A stretch of 64,000 nt of DNA, from contig NC_092200.1 in assembly GCF_043641665.1 (NCBI RefSeq), positions 19,799,423 through 19,863,422 on the forward strand, in the 5' to 3' direction. Both the position numbers and the translations under genes were made by a program. Position 1 is the first letter of the stretch; the number at the start of each line of letters is the position of its first letter. The DNA is from Enoplosus armatus. Taxonomy: Eukaryota; Chordata; Actinopteri; Centrarchiformes; Enoplosidae. This document shows positions 32,684 through 45,190 of the stretch, in pieces. Under the pieces are notes generated by a model, which saw nothing but the letters and a program-made list of their open reading frames with translations, was not told the origin of the DNA and ran no database searches.

Positions 32684-35139
32684 CTACAAAGGGCCCCTTC
32701 TCACCACATAAAGTGCCATCCCAAACCAATTACCAGGGAGTGGAAGTGGGTTGCAACAGCGGGTCTGCACCGCTTCTGACTTACTGACCTCGTGCAACGC
32801 CGTGCTGCATTCGCCATGGAAGACGCTCTGCACAAATCTGAGTTCCGTGCAATGCAAATGAATCATTAGCAGAACATACTAAAGAAGAATAAGAATTCAG
32901 AAGGAGATTACATAGTAATATACAACTGTTACAAAACGTCACAGTTGATACAAAAAAGGCAATTTTGATTTCTGGGTACCACCACCTCCTGGTGAGTCTA
33001 GGTACGCACCCTAAACACTCGCGCAACGCTTTTTTTTTTTTTTTTACCCCCACCGGCATTCCGCAAAGACCCGCCCCACCCTGCCTCTGATTGGCTACTG
33101 TAGGTTGGTTAGGGTAAGGTTTTGAGGCACAAGGAGTGAGACGTTACTGCTTAACTGCATGTCTGTGTAAACACATAGCTGATGTAACGTTGAGAAAACA
33201 GCGGACCTGGAAGAAACTTTAGCAACTGACCTACAGACCTAATATCGGAAATATATGGACTTCATCTGCTTTTATCCAATTTTGAATGTAAAAAAAAAAC
33301 CAGCATGACAACAAAGCACTGAAGGCCTGCATGTTTTCAGGCCAGAGCTAATGCAACAATGTAAGTAAGTTAAATACCATTGTCATGCTTTCTCTTTTCT
33401 ATACCACTATTGCAAGGGAGAAATGTTGCTTTACCAGAAGATAAAGGCAGAAATGTAATACGTTCTCAGCTTATGTTGATTTGATACACTGTACTTCAAG
33501 GTAACATTTGATGTGACTGCATCATAAAGTCTTGCCTGCACATGAAGGACTTGCCTTTGGAAGTCCTTCTCATTCTCCAATTTGAAGTGCAGTCCGACGG
33601 ATATCACTTTCAGTTGGTTTTGTTCTAGCATACGTGCAGTATCATTTTTGTGTACAATTTGATTTGTAACAGTAGCTACATAAAAAGTTTCTATTAACCA
33701 AATTGGAAATGTAGGTCATATGTAATGACGTGCTTACAAAAAGGAATCAGAAGTGGGATATATTACCAAAATATGCATAAGAAAAAGTATATCCAAGACA
33801 CATGCAATGTCATGCAACTGCGGAATTAGGGTACTAGCACCGTTTTTTGGTCCAATTCAGGCAACACATAATGGAGTGGGGAGTGGGAATGGCCCAGAGA
33901 CAAGAGAGACAGACAAGGAGCACAAGCCACACGGGAAGGGAACATACGGGAAAGCTTGAGGCACGACTGTAGCTGTGGTAATACCGTGAGTCACAAAATG
34001 CTCCCTACGAGCCACCATGATCACCAGCTACCCAGCAGCCCTGCTATACATGTGCTTCACCTCCTTACCTTTCAATTTGCAGATTTATTCAAGAAAAGGG
34101 AATACGACTTTGGCTCCAAAATGTTAAAATATTCACTTTGCACTTGTTTAAAGTAACTTAAAATACATACATATGTGGAATTGCCAAAAGTGAACAGAGC
34201 GCTGAGTCTTGAGAAAATGTGCGTCCATCCATTTAGAACTGGGGACGTACCGTATATTAACATCTAACAAGCATCTGTATAGATGAGTTTCCTCTTAATA
34301 AGTACTTAATCCCCTCCCGAGTTCATCTGTTCTCATCCAGCTCCTGACCACAGCTTCAACTGGCCAATCATTTGTTCCCCTCATCCTCCTCTAATCCAAC
34401 CATGCACTTTTGCGGCCATTCATCTCTTAATCTATGCAGCATCCTTAGTCTTCCCAGTGTTCTCTCCCGGCTGGCACAAGTGTCATGAAGAGTTAACGGC
34501 ATTCCCTTTGAATGCCACTCAGCCCTTACTGGTGTAGCAGCCACTGAAGATTATTGGGGCCCTAATTAAAAGATGATGTAAGACCACTGGAAGGCCAACA
34601 TCTGAGTCCCCTCTCTCTGTGTTTCTCTGTCTTGCCTTCTCGCACTCACTCAATCACACTTTTATGCCCTTCCCTCTGTCTTTATATTCTTGCCATAACC
34701 TCTAACCAGAATATGCTAATGGCACACGGACACTGTTGTATTTTCATTAGGTCTGAGATGACTGTGGTGGTGATTTAATAGGTAAGACGATATATTGCGA
34801 GTTAGTGCTGACACTTTCTCAAGTCGGACATTAGTGTCATGCTGAATTGGTCCATTAACACATTTCAATCAACCATTCCAACTGTCACTGTCAGGTTGCG
34901 CTGCATTCTAAGCACATCTAATTCAGCTGACTCATAATACAAAACTCAGCATTCAGGACAAAGAAAACTGTCAGCTGCCGACCTCGGCAGTGATTCCAGG
35001 GGCGCCCTGGCTGCTCCCCAAAACTGGATTTAATCAGTCACGGTCTCAGTCATTTTCAAACTTTTGTGTTTACTCGATATTTCTTTCATATTTCATATGT
35101 GACACATAGACAATGGTTTGTTGATTTCATTCAGATCTT
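32684..35139. other. no recognised gene
   Basis: A stretch around 33,060-33,130 (CCCGCCCCACCCTGCCTCTG) resembles a common fish repeat, but its limits are unclear. 34,260-35,120 is free of recognised repeats and contains AT-rich homeodomain-type words such as CCTAATTAAAAG near 34,561. Confidence 0.35.
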
Positions 35140-35470
35140 CAGGCAGGGAGTTGACAGGCTGAGCGGTCCCGACTGCAAAAGCCTGGTTAGTAAAAACCCT
35201 TAGGTCTTGAGCCAGGATTTAGGAATAGCCAACAGAGTCCTGCCTGAATATCTGAGGCTGCGCTCTGGCTCGTAGGGGAACAGCAATCCATGACCATGAC
35301 GTGCTTTGAAGGTGATCAGTAAAATCTTAAGTACAATTTTAAAACTGACTGGTGACCAGGGAAGAAGCTGAAACAGGAGCGACGTGATCTTGTCTTCTAG
35401 TGTGTGTTAAAAAGCCGAGCAACTGCGTTTTGTACCAGCTGAAGGCGTGATGATGTGAGAAGAGCGTCAA
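35140..35470 (-). pseudogene. LINE (L2/CR1-like) C-terminal fragment
   Basis: Minus-strand frames show HAFSWYKTQLLGFLTHTRRQ then DHVAPVSASS, and in another frame FKIVLKILLITFKARHG followed by ERSLRYSGRTLLAIPKSWLK. This is the C-terminal region after the RT in fish LINEs ('NAAARLLT.TRR..HI.PV..SLHWLPV', then 'F.I.FKIL...K...GL'). At least one frameshift separates them. It is truncated on both sides. Confidence 0.6.
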
Positions 35471-35578
35471 CCATTGCCGCCACCAAAACCGAAAGAGGGT
35501 CGTGCTTTTGTTTTCCTGGTAGCTATGGTAGCTATCCCCATGTAGCGGAAATTGCGGACGGTGGAACAACTGGAGTAA

Positions 35579-35728
35579 CTTGGGAAACTCGACAAAAGAA
35601 AAGGAGCTCCGTTGACAGAGGAGAAGAAGGCAGCGAAGAGGGAGAGCGATAAAAATCGAGGTAAAACAAGAGACTGGGACTTGAGAAGGACTGACATTCA
35701 GTTGGCATTCTTTCTGCTAGATCAGTAA
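35579..35728 (+). pseudogene. multicopy-type teleost ORF fragment, function unknown
   Basis: A 49-codon frame contains KRKGAPLTEEKKAAKRESDK, a basic, helix-prone stretch, then NRGKTRDWDLRRTDIQLAFF and LLDQ before a TAA. I recall the pattern 'P/LTxEEKxAKRExDKxRxKTR...F.RW.ELK...FKTDAELAFFLLD' as a recurrent ORF in fish genomes. Here the aromatic middle (F.RW.EL) is missing and K/R-T-R is joined directly to the 'TD..LAFFLLD' end, so the copy is internally deleted. The name and class of the family are unknown to me. Confidence 0.35.
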
Positions 35729-37252
35729 GTAACAAAACTGCTTACTTCTTAGTGCTGGACGGGGTGGGTGTTTTACTCTGCCTTTATCACAGCACTGACA
35801 TCAGGGTTTCTAGTTCAGATTGGGATTGTTTCGTAGCTGTAGAGTGTATCACAGCTCTCAGTCACCAGTGAGGAGGTCTACTGCTAAAAGCTACTGATTC
35901 TGTCAGTGACAATGGCGATTCAGTCAGTTCACTTTGAAGATTTGTTGTTAAAGATTTGTTGGTACATGTATACTACTATATTAGTCCAAAGAATGGCGGG
36001 ATTCACGGTTGCCTCAGTGTCCCTGGCACAAGGGTCCATGCGCCCTAAATGATGTCATCGCGCCATGCCGAAGGCTCCGCAAGTTGTCGCGGCGCGTGGT
36101 CGTGCAGAAACATTCTTACGCGGCAACAACAAGCTCTAGCGCAGGGTGTAGCCATGTTTGTTTAAGATGATCTTACACCGGCCCGTTAAGCACGAACGCC
36201 TTCATGCAATCTCAAAACTCACACAACATCTACGGAGGCCTGCTCGCGCGAGCATAAACAAAGCTTAAGCCACCTTAAATCTCCCTCAATCCCCCATAGT
36301 GGAGCTACACTGAACACTGTTTGGTTTTGGATTAATAAGAACACACGTGCACATCAATGATGAAATAAATGTGTGATACACATGTAGACAAAATCAAGCG
36401 TCTTGCAGCGGCCATTGAGAGCAAACACAAAAAGGAAACAAGATGGGATCTTGTTTGTTCATGAGGGTGAACAAGTCAGGCAGTAAGCACAGGCATGATA
36501 TAGGGCAGCGAAAGGCAGGGGACAGACTGAGCGAGTAGCTTTGGAGCTAGCTATCACTAATCTAAGACCAGATGTTATGTTCTGGTCAGAAACACAGCGT
36601 GTTGTGTATTTTGTGGGGGCTGACAGTACCATGGGAGGGTGCAACAGAAACGGCCAGAGGTAAAAAAGCTTAGATATATAGAGTTGGCAGCGGAGGAGCA
36701 CAGGAGCGTGGTTGGAGGTTGGCTGTTGGGGTTTTGTAGGCATATCAGTTTTGTCCCTGTTAACTGAACTGGGTATGTACGGAGGGCAGAGGCTAAAGCA
36801 GGAAGTGAAAAATATAGCAGACACTGAAGGCAGTTCCAGTGAATGGCTGTGGATCAGAAGCAAGGTGAGTGACTGGGGCAAAGCTGGGTAAGTGTTGAAC
36901 TTCTTACTTAGTATGTTACTTTGTGATGCTATAAACAGAAGTGTTTTGTTAAAAGAGTAAGATCCTTTTTGTTTAACCAGAAACAGTGAGTTGTTGCAGG
37001 AAGATGACGGTGGAAACGCAGACGTCAGAGTTTTTCTCACGCTTGAACGAAAAGGTCTATCTCTGTAGGGATCCTCTCCATGATGTTGTCGGACACTTTC
37101 AGTGGACGTACTTTTCACGGGCGCAGCTGCCCGCAAGGATTACGTGGCAACCATTGCTGCCTGTTGATGGCTGCCAGCTGAGGAGATATACTGGACCAAT
37201 TCCAAAACTTTTGGTAACTATTAGTCATTTAGACACCCAGAAATATCCTTTA
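35729..37252. other. no recognised gene; long unexplained ORF
   Basis: A 225-codon minus-strand frame (37,136-36,459) starts at ATG but has no motif, signal peptide or splice context; it is rich in Ser, Pro and Leu. 36,050-36,270 is locally CpG-rich. I cannot assign a function. Confidence 0.25.
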
Positions 37253-37350
37253 AAAGGCAAGTTCACCCAAATTGCGAAATGTTTTCTTACTTACTTAACC
37301 ATGCAGATAGTTTTGGTGTGATTTGCCCAGCTTTTCAGCTATAAGGCGTA
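37253..37350 (+). repeat. small dispersed repeat fragment
   Basis: GGCAAGTTCACCCAAATTGC followed by TAGTTTTGGTGTGATTTGCC resembles the start of a common fish repeat. Only about 100 bp is recognisable. Confidence 0.3.
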
Positions 37351-38139
37351 AGAGGATTATAAGGCTAATTATGTTTACCATCAGGAGTGTTGACGTCTGT
37401 AACACCTACTAGTGTCTGTGCCTGCACTTGATGTCGAGGATGGGTGGGTGGGCTAAACGTCATCCATGAGTCCAAGCATTTTGTATTCCATGAGGTGAGC
37501 ATTTTGCTCTCTTAAAATGTCTGTTGTTCCACAATCTTCCAATCTGGTGACCTTTTTAAAGATTTGTTTGCTGTCAGAGTGGGTAGGAATCATGGAGTCA
37601 TAAAAAGGTCTGTGTGCTTTTGCATAACTGTCTCTGAAAACGGGGGAAATATGGAACTATATGGAAATGAAGGAACACAATGAAAAAACAATCCATCTGA
37701 AGATCGTATAATATTAATGTGCTTTGTTGATTAAACATGTGTATGACTCTGTCCCTTCTTAACTAATATTTTGCTTCAGATTGAACTCACACAAACTTGA
37801 ATGTAATCACTTGTACAGAACTGCAGTGAGAAAAGTCAGGTGTTTTCTTTCTTTAACCATCATTCTTTGGGACTGTAAGATAACCTTGACTACTAAAGCA
37901 TTTAAATAACATGGAAATAATAGTAATAGTAATAATAATTTGTGAAAACATTCTATGACATTCTTTATGACTGCTGAAGACCAGCGGAAATCCATGTAAT
38001 ACATATTGTATCGTATCTGGCGGTCAACCGAAATTCATTGACATGTAGTTGCATATGTAGCTCATTTGGAGTTGTAAGTAGTTAGTGTACTCTGGATTTA
38101 GATGCATTTTTAGAAATGCTAGTAGGTGGCTCTATGGAT

Positions 38140-38480
38140 AGCAATTTCGTTCTGTCTGTTGGTTAGTCCACCACTTTGGTCAGGACTAAAATATCGCAAC
38201 AACCATTGAATGGATTGCCGTGACATTTTGCACAGACATGTACATTCATGGTCCCCGTATTAGTGATCCCCTGACTTCTCCTCTAGTGCCACCAGCAGGT
38301 TGACACTTGTGGTTTTCATTGAAATACCTTGACAACTGTTGGATGGATTGCGATGAAATGAGATTCAGGCATTCATGTTCCCCTCAGGATGAACTTCAGT
38401 GACTTTGGTTATCCTGTAACTTTTCATCTGGCACCATCATCAGGTTAAAATGTATTGTTTATGACCAAAACTAATGGCAA
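38140..38480 (-). repeat. dispersed repeat (62.8-kb family), inverted copy
   Basis: Read on the minus strand it carries two successive units with CA(A/T)CCA-type words, TGAATGTCT-like segments, CAACAGTTGTCAAGG and AGGAGAAGTCAGGGGATCAC. These match the units at 62,990-63,370. The plus strand begins CCACCACTTTGGTCAGGACT, the usual end of this family. Confidence 0.6.
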
Positions 38481-40826
38481 GAGCTAATCAAGATTAACCT
38501 AAGATTATAATGTCCTCACAATGAGTTGCTGTTGTTCAAAGCTAGACAGTTAGCTAACAGTGTGAAGTCCTCCAATAAACGTAACTTTTCTTGACTAAAT
38601 GAAGTATGTATTTTTCGCTCCACATTTTTGCAAAACTGCGACAAAACACAAATGTCACACAGAAATCAAAATACAACCAATACACACAACATTAGGCACA
38701 ACGCGACGGCACAGCTACTAGAAACAGAAACGCTGAGTCACAGAGTAATGCTAACCGCCAACTCACAGCGATGCTAGCTAGGGAAATTCCCTCCTCTAAC
38801 TTTGCTGCTGCTGCTGTTGAATAGCCAGGAGGGGGCACTGCAGTACACAACATTGTATTAAACAGGTACAAGTAACAGGTACAACAGGTATCAACAACTA
38901 CTTTACTCCTGAACGACGGGGGTAAAAACAAGCCGAACAAAGTACTCTTGATACCACAGATGCTACATGTCCGCCCACGTCTGTCTCCAGTCCGTTGCAG
39001 TCAAATGGCGAAACACACGTACTTGTTTGAACTCATAGAATAATATCTGCACCAGAGAGTACTGCATGACTATGCAGCAGCAGTGTGGTGGGGGTGACGC
39101 CACAGCTTAAAAAAATAACTGGAAAAGCGCTGAGGGGGGCATTTGGACTGTGGCTCCGTTGTCCCCCGTCTATGAACTGAACAAAGAGAGAACACCTGAT
39201 ACGATCCTCCTTATTCATAACACTGCAAACAAACCCGGATGCAAATATCAAAGGTGTGTTATATATTTTTGCTTGCATGTGGTAGCTGCCTGTGCCGCAC
39301 TGCCTCTCAGCTACTTTTGTGTATCCCCTGTTGTATTTGTTTTGTTACTTGGGAATACATTACATATTCACATTTCTGCGGCAAGAGAATCCTTTGAATA
39401 TTAGCAAGGCAGGGAGCTGTCTGACTTGATCAAATATTGCCCTGCAGTCGTTTCTTTATACAAGCCAGGGTCTTATTTCTGATTCACTCTATGCTTTTTT
39501 CAAGAAAGGAGCAGAAAGGGAATATGTACTGTATATGTGTGGTGTGTGTGATGGAGGCCCGGAAAATCTTTCATCTGACTAATGCATAATTAATGTCTAG
39601 TGTGTTTGCAGTAATTACGGCACTGTATGTGTACCATGCCTGAAAAATGACTTTTTGTCCTTCAGTCCAGAGTCGGCTGGCTCAAACATTCCGATGTTTT
39701 TTCAGACATCTGAGGAAGGACACTGTTTTGAGAACAGTCTATTACATTATCAATCAGATGTTAAGTTGCACAGGTTAATGTTGCATTAAGGCCAAAAACA
39801 TCATAAGAAGGCTATGTAACCACTTTTTAAAGTAAAAATCCATAACAAGTATTTCCTTCTCTTTATCGTCCCTATTTAATATGCATCCATCCTTTCACAA
39901 TATCTGCTGTTCCTACGCACGGATTCGACATAACCATCTGCTTATGAGAGGTAAGCATTTGGACTATTCTCACTGCAGTTGTATGAGGGTTTGTTCTTTG
40001 TTTTTCCGCTGGCTTTACACAGCAACACCAGGAGATCCTCCAACAGCAGCACCAGAAACTGAGAAAGGAGCCTGAAACCAATTACAAATTGATAGTAAAA
40101 AACTGCTTGGGTGCAGAATCCAAATCCCATTTGAGATCATCAAGATCAAGCTGACATTTACAAGCAGAACTGTGGTAGTTAAGTGAATGCTAAATCCGCT
40201 TTTGAGTTGGTAAGTTATATGTGCTGCCAATGTATTATACTGTCAATCGATTCTGGTCCCAATGCTGTGCACTGCAACTGCAGTTATTTGCCCCTTTTTT
40301 CCGTCCGTTAGATCCAATAAAAAAAACGCGTCAGGCAGTGCGTCTTGGTTTTGAATTTGCCATTTTTTTTGATTATACAACCTACTCATTAACTCATGTT
40401 GCTTAATTTACCAGATCGTACTGGTCATGCAGGTTATTGTGTTGATTTTATAGAAGTAGTTCTATTCAGCAATCCCTCTGTGAATCATTGTCTGGAGGTC
40501 ACCAGAATCCCTTTGCTCTATGCAGTCTAGTTTGATCATACACATCAACTTCCCTTTCAAACTCTTGCATAGAACGGATGAATGTAGATCATGTGTTGAC
40601 ATGTGTCCTCGCTCAGTTTTTGTTTAAGGCTTACCGTCAATATTTGAAAGCATTCTGCTTAATTTGTGTAGTTTATAAGGTAGCTAAGAACCTCTGTGTG
40701 TATGACACTAGAAGAGAAGAATGTGTTCACGTTATTTTGCTTTTGTTTGCACAAATAAGTGATGAGACCATTGTGCAGCAGAAGAAAACTGAAACTCCTT
40801 GGACTCAAGAATGTGTTGGTGCCACA
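38481..40826. other. no recognised gene
   Basis: About 2.3 kb with no recognised element. 39,570-39,640 contains ATGCATAATTAATG, a POU/homeodomain-like cluster in unique-looking sequence. Confidence 0.35.
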
Positions 40827-40828
40827 TA

Positions 40829-42345
40829 CACTGCTCAAAAAAATTAAAGAAACACTTTTTAATCAGAGTATAGCATCAAGTTAATTAAACTTCTGGGATA
40901 TTGATCTGGTCAGTTAAGTAGCAGAGGGGGTTGTTAATCAGTTTCAGCTGCTTTGGTGTTAATGAAATTAACAACAGGTGCACTAGAGGGGCAACAATGA
41001 GACGACCCCCAAAACAAGAATGGTTTTCCAGGTGGAGGCCACTGACATTTTTTCCCTCCTCATCTTTTCTAACTGTTTTTCACTAGTTTTGCATTTGGCT
41101 AGGGTCAGTGTCACTACTGGCAGCATGAGGCAATACCTGGACCCTACAGAGGTTGCATAGGCAGTCCAACTCCTCCAGGATGGCACATCAATACATGCCA
41201 TTGCCAGAAGGTTTGCTGTGTCTCCCAGCACAGTCTCAAGAGCATGGAGGAGATTCCAGGAGACAGGCAGTTACTCTAGGAGAGCTGGACGGGGCCGTAG
41301 AAGGTCCTTAACCCATCAGCAGGACCGGTATCTGCTCCTTTGTGCAAGGAGGAACAGGATGAGCACTGCCAGAGCCCTACAAAATGATGTCCAGCAGGCC
41401 ATTGGTGTGAATGTCTCTGACCAAACAATCAGAAACAGACTTCATGAGGGTGACCTGAGGGCCCGACGTCCTCTAGTGGGCCCTGTGCTCACTGCCCGGG
41501 ACCGTGGAGCTCGATTGGCATTTGCCATAGAGCACCAGAAATGGTAGGTCCGCCACTGGCACCCTGTTCTGTACTGAGAAGGCGTGGAGAACGTTATGCT
41601 GCCTGTAACATCGTTCCGCATGACTGGTTTGGTGGTGGCTCAGTGATGGTCTGGGGAGGCATATCCATGGAGGGACGCACAGACCTCTACAGGCTAGACA
41701 ACGGCACCCTGACTGCCATTAGGTATCAGGATGAAATCCTTGGACCCATTGTCAGACCCTACACTGGTGCAGTGGTTCCTGGGTTCCTCCTGGTGCACGA
41801 CATCTCGTGTGGCAAGAGTATGCAGGCAGTTCCTGGAGGATGAAGGAATTAATACCATTGACTGGCCCCCACGCTCGCCTGACCTGAATCCAATAGAACA
41901 CCTCTGGGATATTATGTTTCGGTCCATCCAACACCACCAGGTTGCACCTCAGACTGTCCAGGAGCTCAGTGATGCCCTGGTCCAGATCTGGGAGGAGATA
42001 CCCCAGGACACCATCCGTCGTCTCATTAGGAGCATGCACCAACGTTGTCAGGCATGCTTACAAGCACGTGAGGGCAATACACAGTACTGAGTACCATTCT
42101 GAGTTACTGCAATGGAATTTCAGCAAAATGGACTAGCCTGCCGCATCATTTTTTCACTTTGATTTTCGGGGTGTCTTTGAATTCAGCCCTCTGTAGGTTG
42201 ATAATTTTCATTTCCATCAAACGATGTGGCATCCTTTCGTTCCTAACACATTACACAGTCCATATCAGTATAGATATCCAGCATGATTTTTTTTCACATT
42301 GAGATCTGTGTTTTCAAAGTGTTCCTTTAATTTTTTTGAGCAGTG
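40829..42345 (+). mobile_element. Tc1 transposon, defective
   Basis: A 1517-bp element flanked by TA at 40,827-40,828 and 42,346-42,347. The left end begins CACTGCTCAAAAAAATTAAA; the right end is its reverse complement with one mismatch in about 30 bp. The ends differ from those of the 12.4-kb and 29.5-kb elements, so this is a third Tc1 lineage. The transposase inside is broken, but the well-matched ends mean it could still be moved by a related active transposase elsewhere in the genome. Confidence 0.93.
41125..42090 (+). pseudogene. Tc1 transposase pseudogene
   Basis: The likely original start is the ATG at 41,125 ([11 protein letters not shown]). The frame is stopped by TAG at 41,158-41,160, reopens through [20 protein letters not shown] and the [11 protein letters not shown] region, and meets a second TAG at 41,545-41,547. 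Just after it, roughly 60-70 bp carrying the first catalytic aspartate block is missing (compare LWSDE in the intact copies). The middle part (GGGSVMVWGGISMEGRTDLY to FLLVHD, second Asp at 41,799-41,801) is in another frame. A second lesion near 41,802 returns the end ([12 protein letters not shown], Glu at 41,896-41,898) to the first frame. It cannot make an active enzyme. Confidence 0.9.
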
Positions 42346-42347
42346 TA

Positions 42348-43150
42348 TGTTGCCTTGCTCTCCTTGGTGGATCAATAATCCATTTTGTAAAAAAAAACAT
42401 ATTGTGATGGTTTGACTTGTTTTAAACTAAGCAAGATGTTGTATTTGTGTGTCATCAAACCCGAGACCAATGACTTAAAGCATACAAGGAAACAAAAAGA
42501 AAAATGCCCGTGTTTGTGTGTGTGATGTGCAACAGCCACCAGCAGCAATTGAGACAACAATTTATTGATTGCAGAAAAAGAAAGGAGTCCCAAACTCAGT
42601 CCTTGTATAATTTATCACTCCCACTTATATAATAAAAACAAGAATTGCTCATAAAAAAGCAGCTTTGATTCCCTGTATGACTTCTTGGAGAGGCGCTGTA
42701 ACGCTGCTTGGTTGGACATGTGGCGGCAAGATTAGTCCTCAACCACAGTTGACCAGGGTCAGGGCCTGAGCTGTGGATCATTGCATCCTCTGTGTGCTGA
42801 TGTGACAGCTGATGCTCACCTGGAGAGCTGACCGGTTCCATCTGTAATATGTCAAAGCTGGAGCACTGGATGTCCAAGAAACCTTGTCTGAGCTCCCGGT
42901 CAGACCATGACCACCTCTGCCCTGCTCTGTGACAATGTTCCCTTATGCTCACCAACTTATTCTTTTCTTGGGCCTCCTCAGGTGTGGGCTCTAGGGAGGC
43001 CAGCAAGAATATATATGTTTTTAGGGGGCAGTTTTGCCCCTATTATATAGTGACAGCTGAAGTGAGACAGGAAAGGTGGCAGAGACAGACGGACTGCACT
43101 GGACCTTTCCGCCATTCTTGTCAGGAGGTGGCCCACTTGATTAGTGCAAC
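42348..43150. other. unassigned; possibly LINE-derived
   Basis: Frames at 42,596-43,006 (minus) and 42,945-43,262 (plus) have no clear motif. The sequence abuts the LINE fragment at 43,151 and may belong to the same old insertion. Confidence 0.25.
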
Positions 43151-43550
43151 TCATGCATGCAGGGCCAGACACCAGATGCTCATGGGAACAACAAGGAGCG
43201 ATGCATCCGTGGATCTCAGGCGGCAGGAACAGACACAAGGCAATAAAAGATCTGATAAATAACTTGGGGCGAGGCTTCTCTGGGCTTTGTAAGTAGTCAG
43301 TAATATCTTAAAATCAATTCTAAAAGCAACTGGTGCTAGGAAACACAAGCACATTTCACCAATCCTGGTTTCCTTACACTTCCTTACAAGTATTGACCGC
43401 ATGACCCCGCTTCGGTCCAACGGGAAAGCCCAGGGCAGTTGGACGGTGTCTGCCTTGGCCAGGCTACTGAATTGTTCGGCCTCCCATAACCAGCAGCTCT
43501 GTGTGGGAGACACGATCTGGGGCTACTGTTGGCCCGCTCTTTATACAGGG
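43151..43550 (-). pseudogene. LINE (L2/CR1-like) C-terminal fragment
   Basis: The minus strand reads FRIDFKILLTTYKAQRSLAP, then SYLSDLL, and then RSTDASLLVVP. This is the post-RT C-terminal domain of fish LINEs ('RIDFKILLLTYKALNGLAPSYLSDLL..', 'LRS.....L.VPR'). The upstream 'HWLPV' part is frameshifted, and the last 'GDRAF..APRLWN' block is absent. Confidence 0.7.
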
Positions 43551-44513
43551 TGTGGCAGCTGCCACCACAGTTGGGGTGATCAGCATACGTCATAGACCTT
43601 AAGGGTCTTACCTTTTTCATCGTGGTTAGGGGGACTTCATCTGGGCCAAACTTCCAAATCCGTGCAGACGTGAACAAGCTCATTTGGATCAGCGAAAACA
43701 TTTTCTGCACCCAATGTGTGTTTTGTTTTTTTGTGTTTTGTTCAAGTCTCCTGTGTCGTCATATGCCAACAAGAATCTATGTGATTACATGTACAGCACA
43801 ATAAAATCATTTAGTGTGGAGTTTATCTGTAATATGAAAATCTCCCTTCTTGATGAGACAGCATAATGATATCCCACATCTGCTATTGTAAAGAATAAAT
43901 ATTAAATCATATCCTTTAATCAATTTTGAGAGGTACATACGCTCCTTCTAAAATACATTGTCTCTGTGTCCGTGTTTGTAGATAGTTTACCGTCTTTAAT
44001 TAATTGTATTTCTCCTCCCAACTCCTGAATGTGTTTGCTTTTCCACTGTTGTCTGATTGTTAAGTGTAATGCCGTATGGGTTGATCTCATGTGGACTGGG
44101 CCATGGGATGGCCTCCTTAATGAACCTTGTCCCAGCGAGCTCCGATAAACTTCCACACACTTGCAGTATGAACAGGCAGGTCCATGTATCTTTTGCTCAT
44201 TCGATTCATAAATGAACAGGTATTTAAAAAACCAAAGACGGGTCAGGATTTCGGTTTTTTTATTTTTTTGTGGGCATCAAAAAAAGAGGAAATTTATTGT
44301 TTTCTCGTTTTCACCTTGAAATGGGTAATCTAATGAACAAGAAAACAAAAACAAACCTAAACCTTTTTTATGCGCACAAAAAATGAAACTGTGACCCAGT
44401 TTTTGTTTTTTTTAATACCCATTTCCGAAAGGAAAATCGAGTGACCAAAAAGATACACAAAGCTAGGCTCTTGGGCACTGAGGCAGTTCTTGAAAATACA
44501 TCACACGAGTAGG
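43551..44513. other. no recognised feature
   Basis: AT-rich sequence without recognised genes or repeats. Confidence 0.35.
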
Positions 44514-45190
44514 CAGTGGTGGAATGGGTACATAGTAAAAAAGTACATATACTCAAGTACTGTACATTAAACTAAAAATTCAAGGTACTTGTACTTGAGT
44601 ATTTCCATTTTATGCTACTTTCAGGCAGGCAAATATTATTTATATATGTTATATATATATTAAATACTATATTTGTCTGACAACTTCAGTTACTAGTTAC
44701 TTTTCAGATTACAATTTTTTTAATGAGTTTCCTGTCCAGTGAAAACCATGCATCTGCACATTTGGTGATTTTGAATGTTGTGATAAACTGAGGGATTAAG
44801 TGCTCCTTCATGAGTTTAGAGAACTCTCCTCCTTCTTGAGCTAAATCAACTATTTAAACCCCCCTTTGGATTAGCTGGAAAGTGCATCGCCCCAAAGCTG
44901 AAAACAGGGCTGTTTTTCTGAGCTCACGAAAATACTTTTTGGAGATGCGTGGCTTTAGATTAAACTACCTAACAGTGTATCAAATAAATAAGTAGTTCAA
45001 ATTAGCTCAACCTTATACAGGGGCCATTTTAATACACAGTGATGACTTTTACTTTTGATACTTAAATTTGCCTAACAATACTTATATACTTTTAAGCCTC
45101 CTTACTCTTCAGTAAGGTTTTGAATGTAGGACTTATGTGGTATTGCTACTTTTATTTAAGTAAAGGATCTGAATACTTCTTACACCACTG
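44514..45190. mobile_element. hAT miniature element (MITE)
   Basis: A 677-bp non-coding element. It begins CAGTGGTGGAATGGGTACAT and ends GAATACTTCTTACACCACTG, so the outer inverted repeat is CAGTGGTG with weaker similarity inward (the right end reads CAGTGGTGTAAGAAGTATTC in reverse). The 8-bp flanks are CGAGTAGG (44,506-44,513) and CAAGTAGG (45,191-45,198), a 7/8 match, as expected for a hAT target duplication with one later mutation. Subterminal AAGTAC/AGTACTT words are frequent. It has no coding capacity. Confidence 0.88.

Noticed and set aside
36050..36270. CpG-rich stretch as a promoter
   Set aside because: CpGs are present, but there is no first exon, donor or core motif nearby, and a repeat origin is equally likely.
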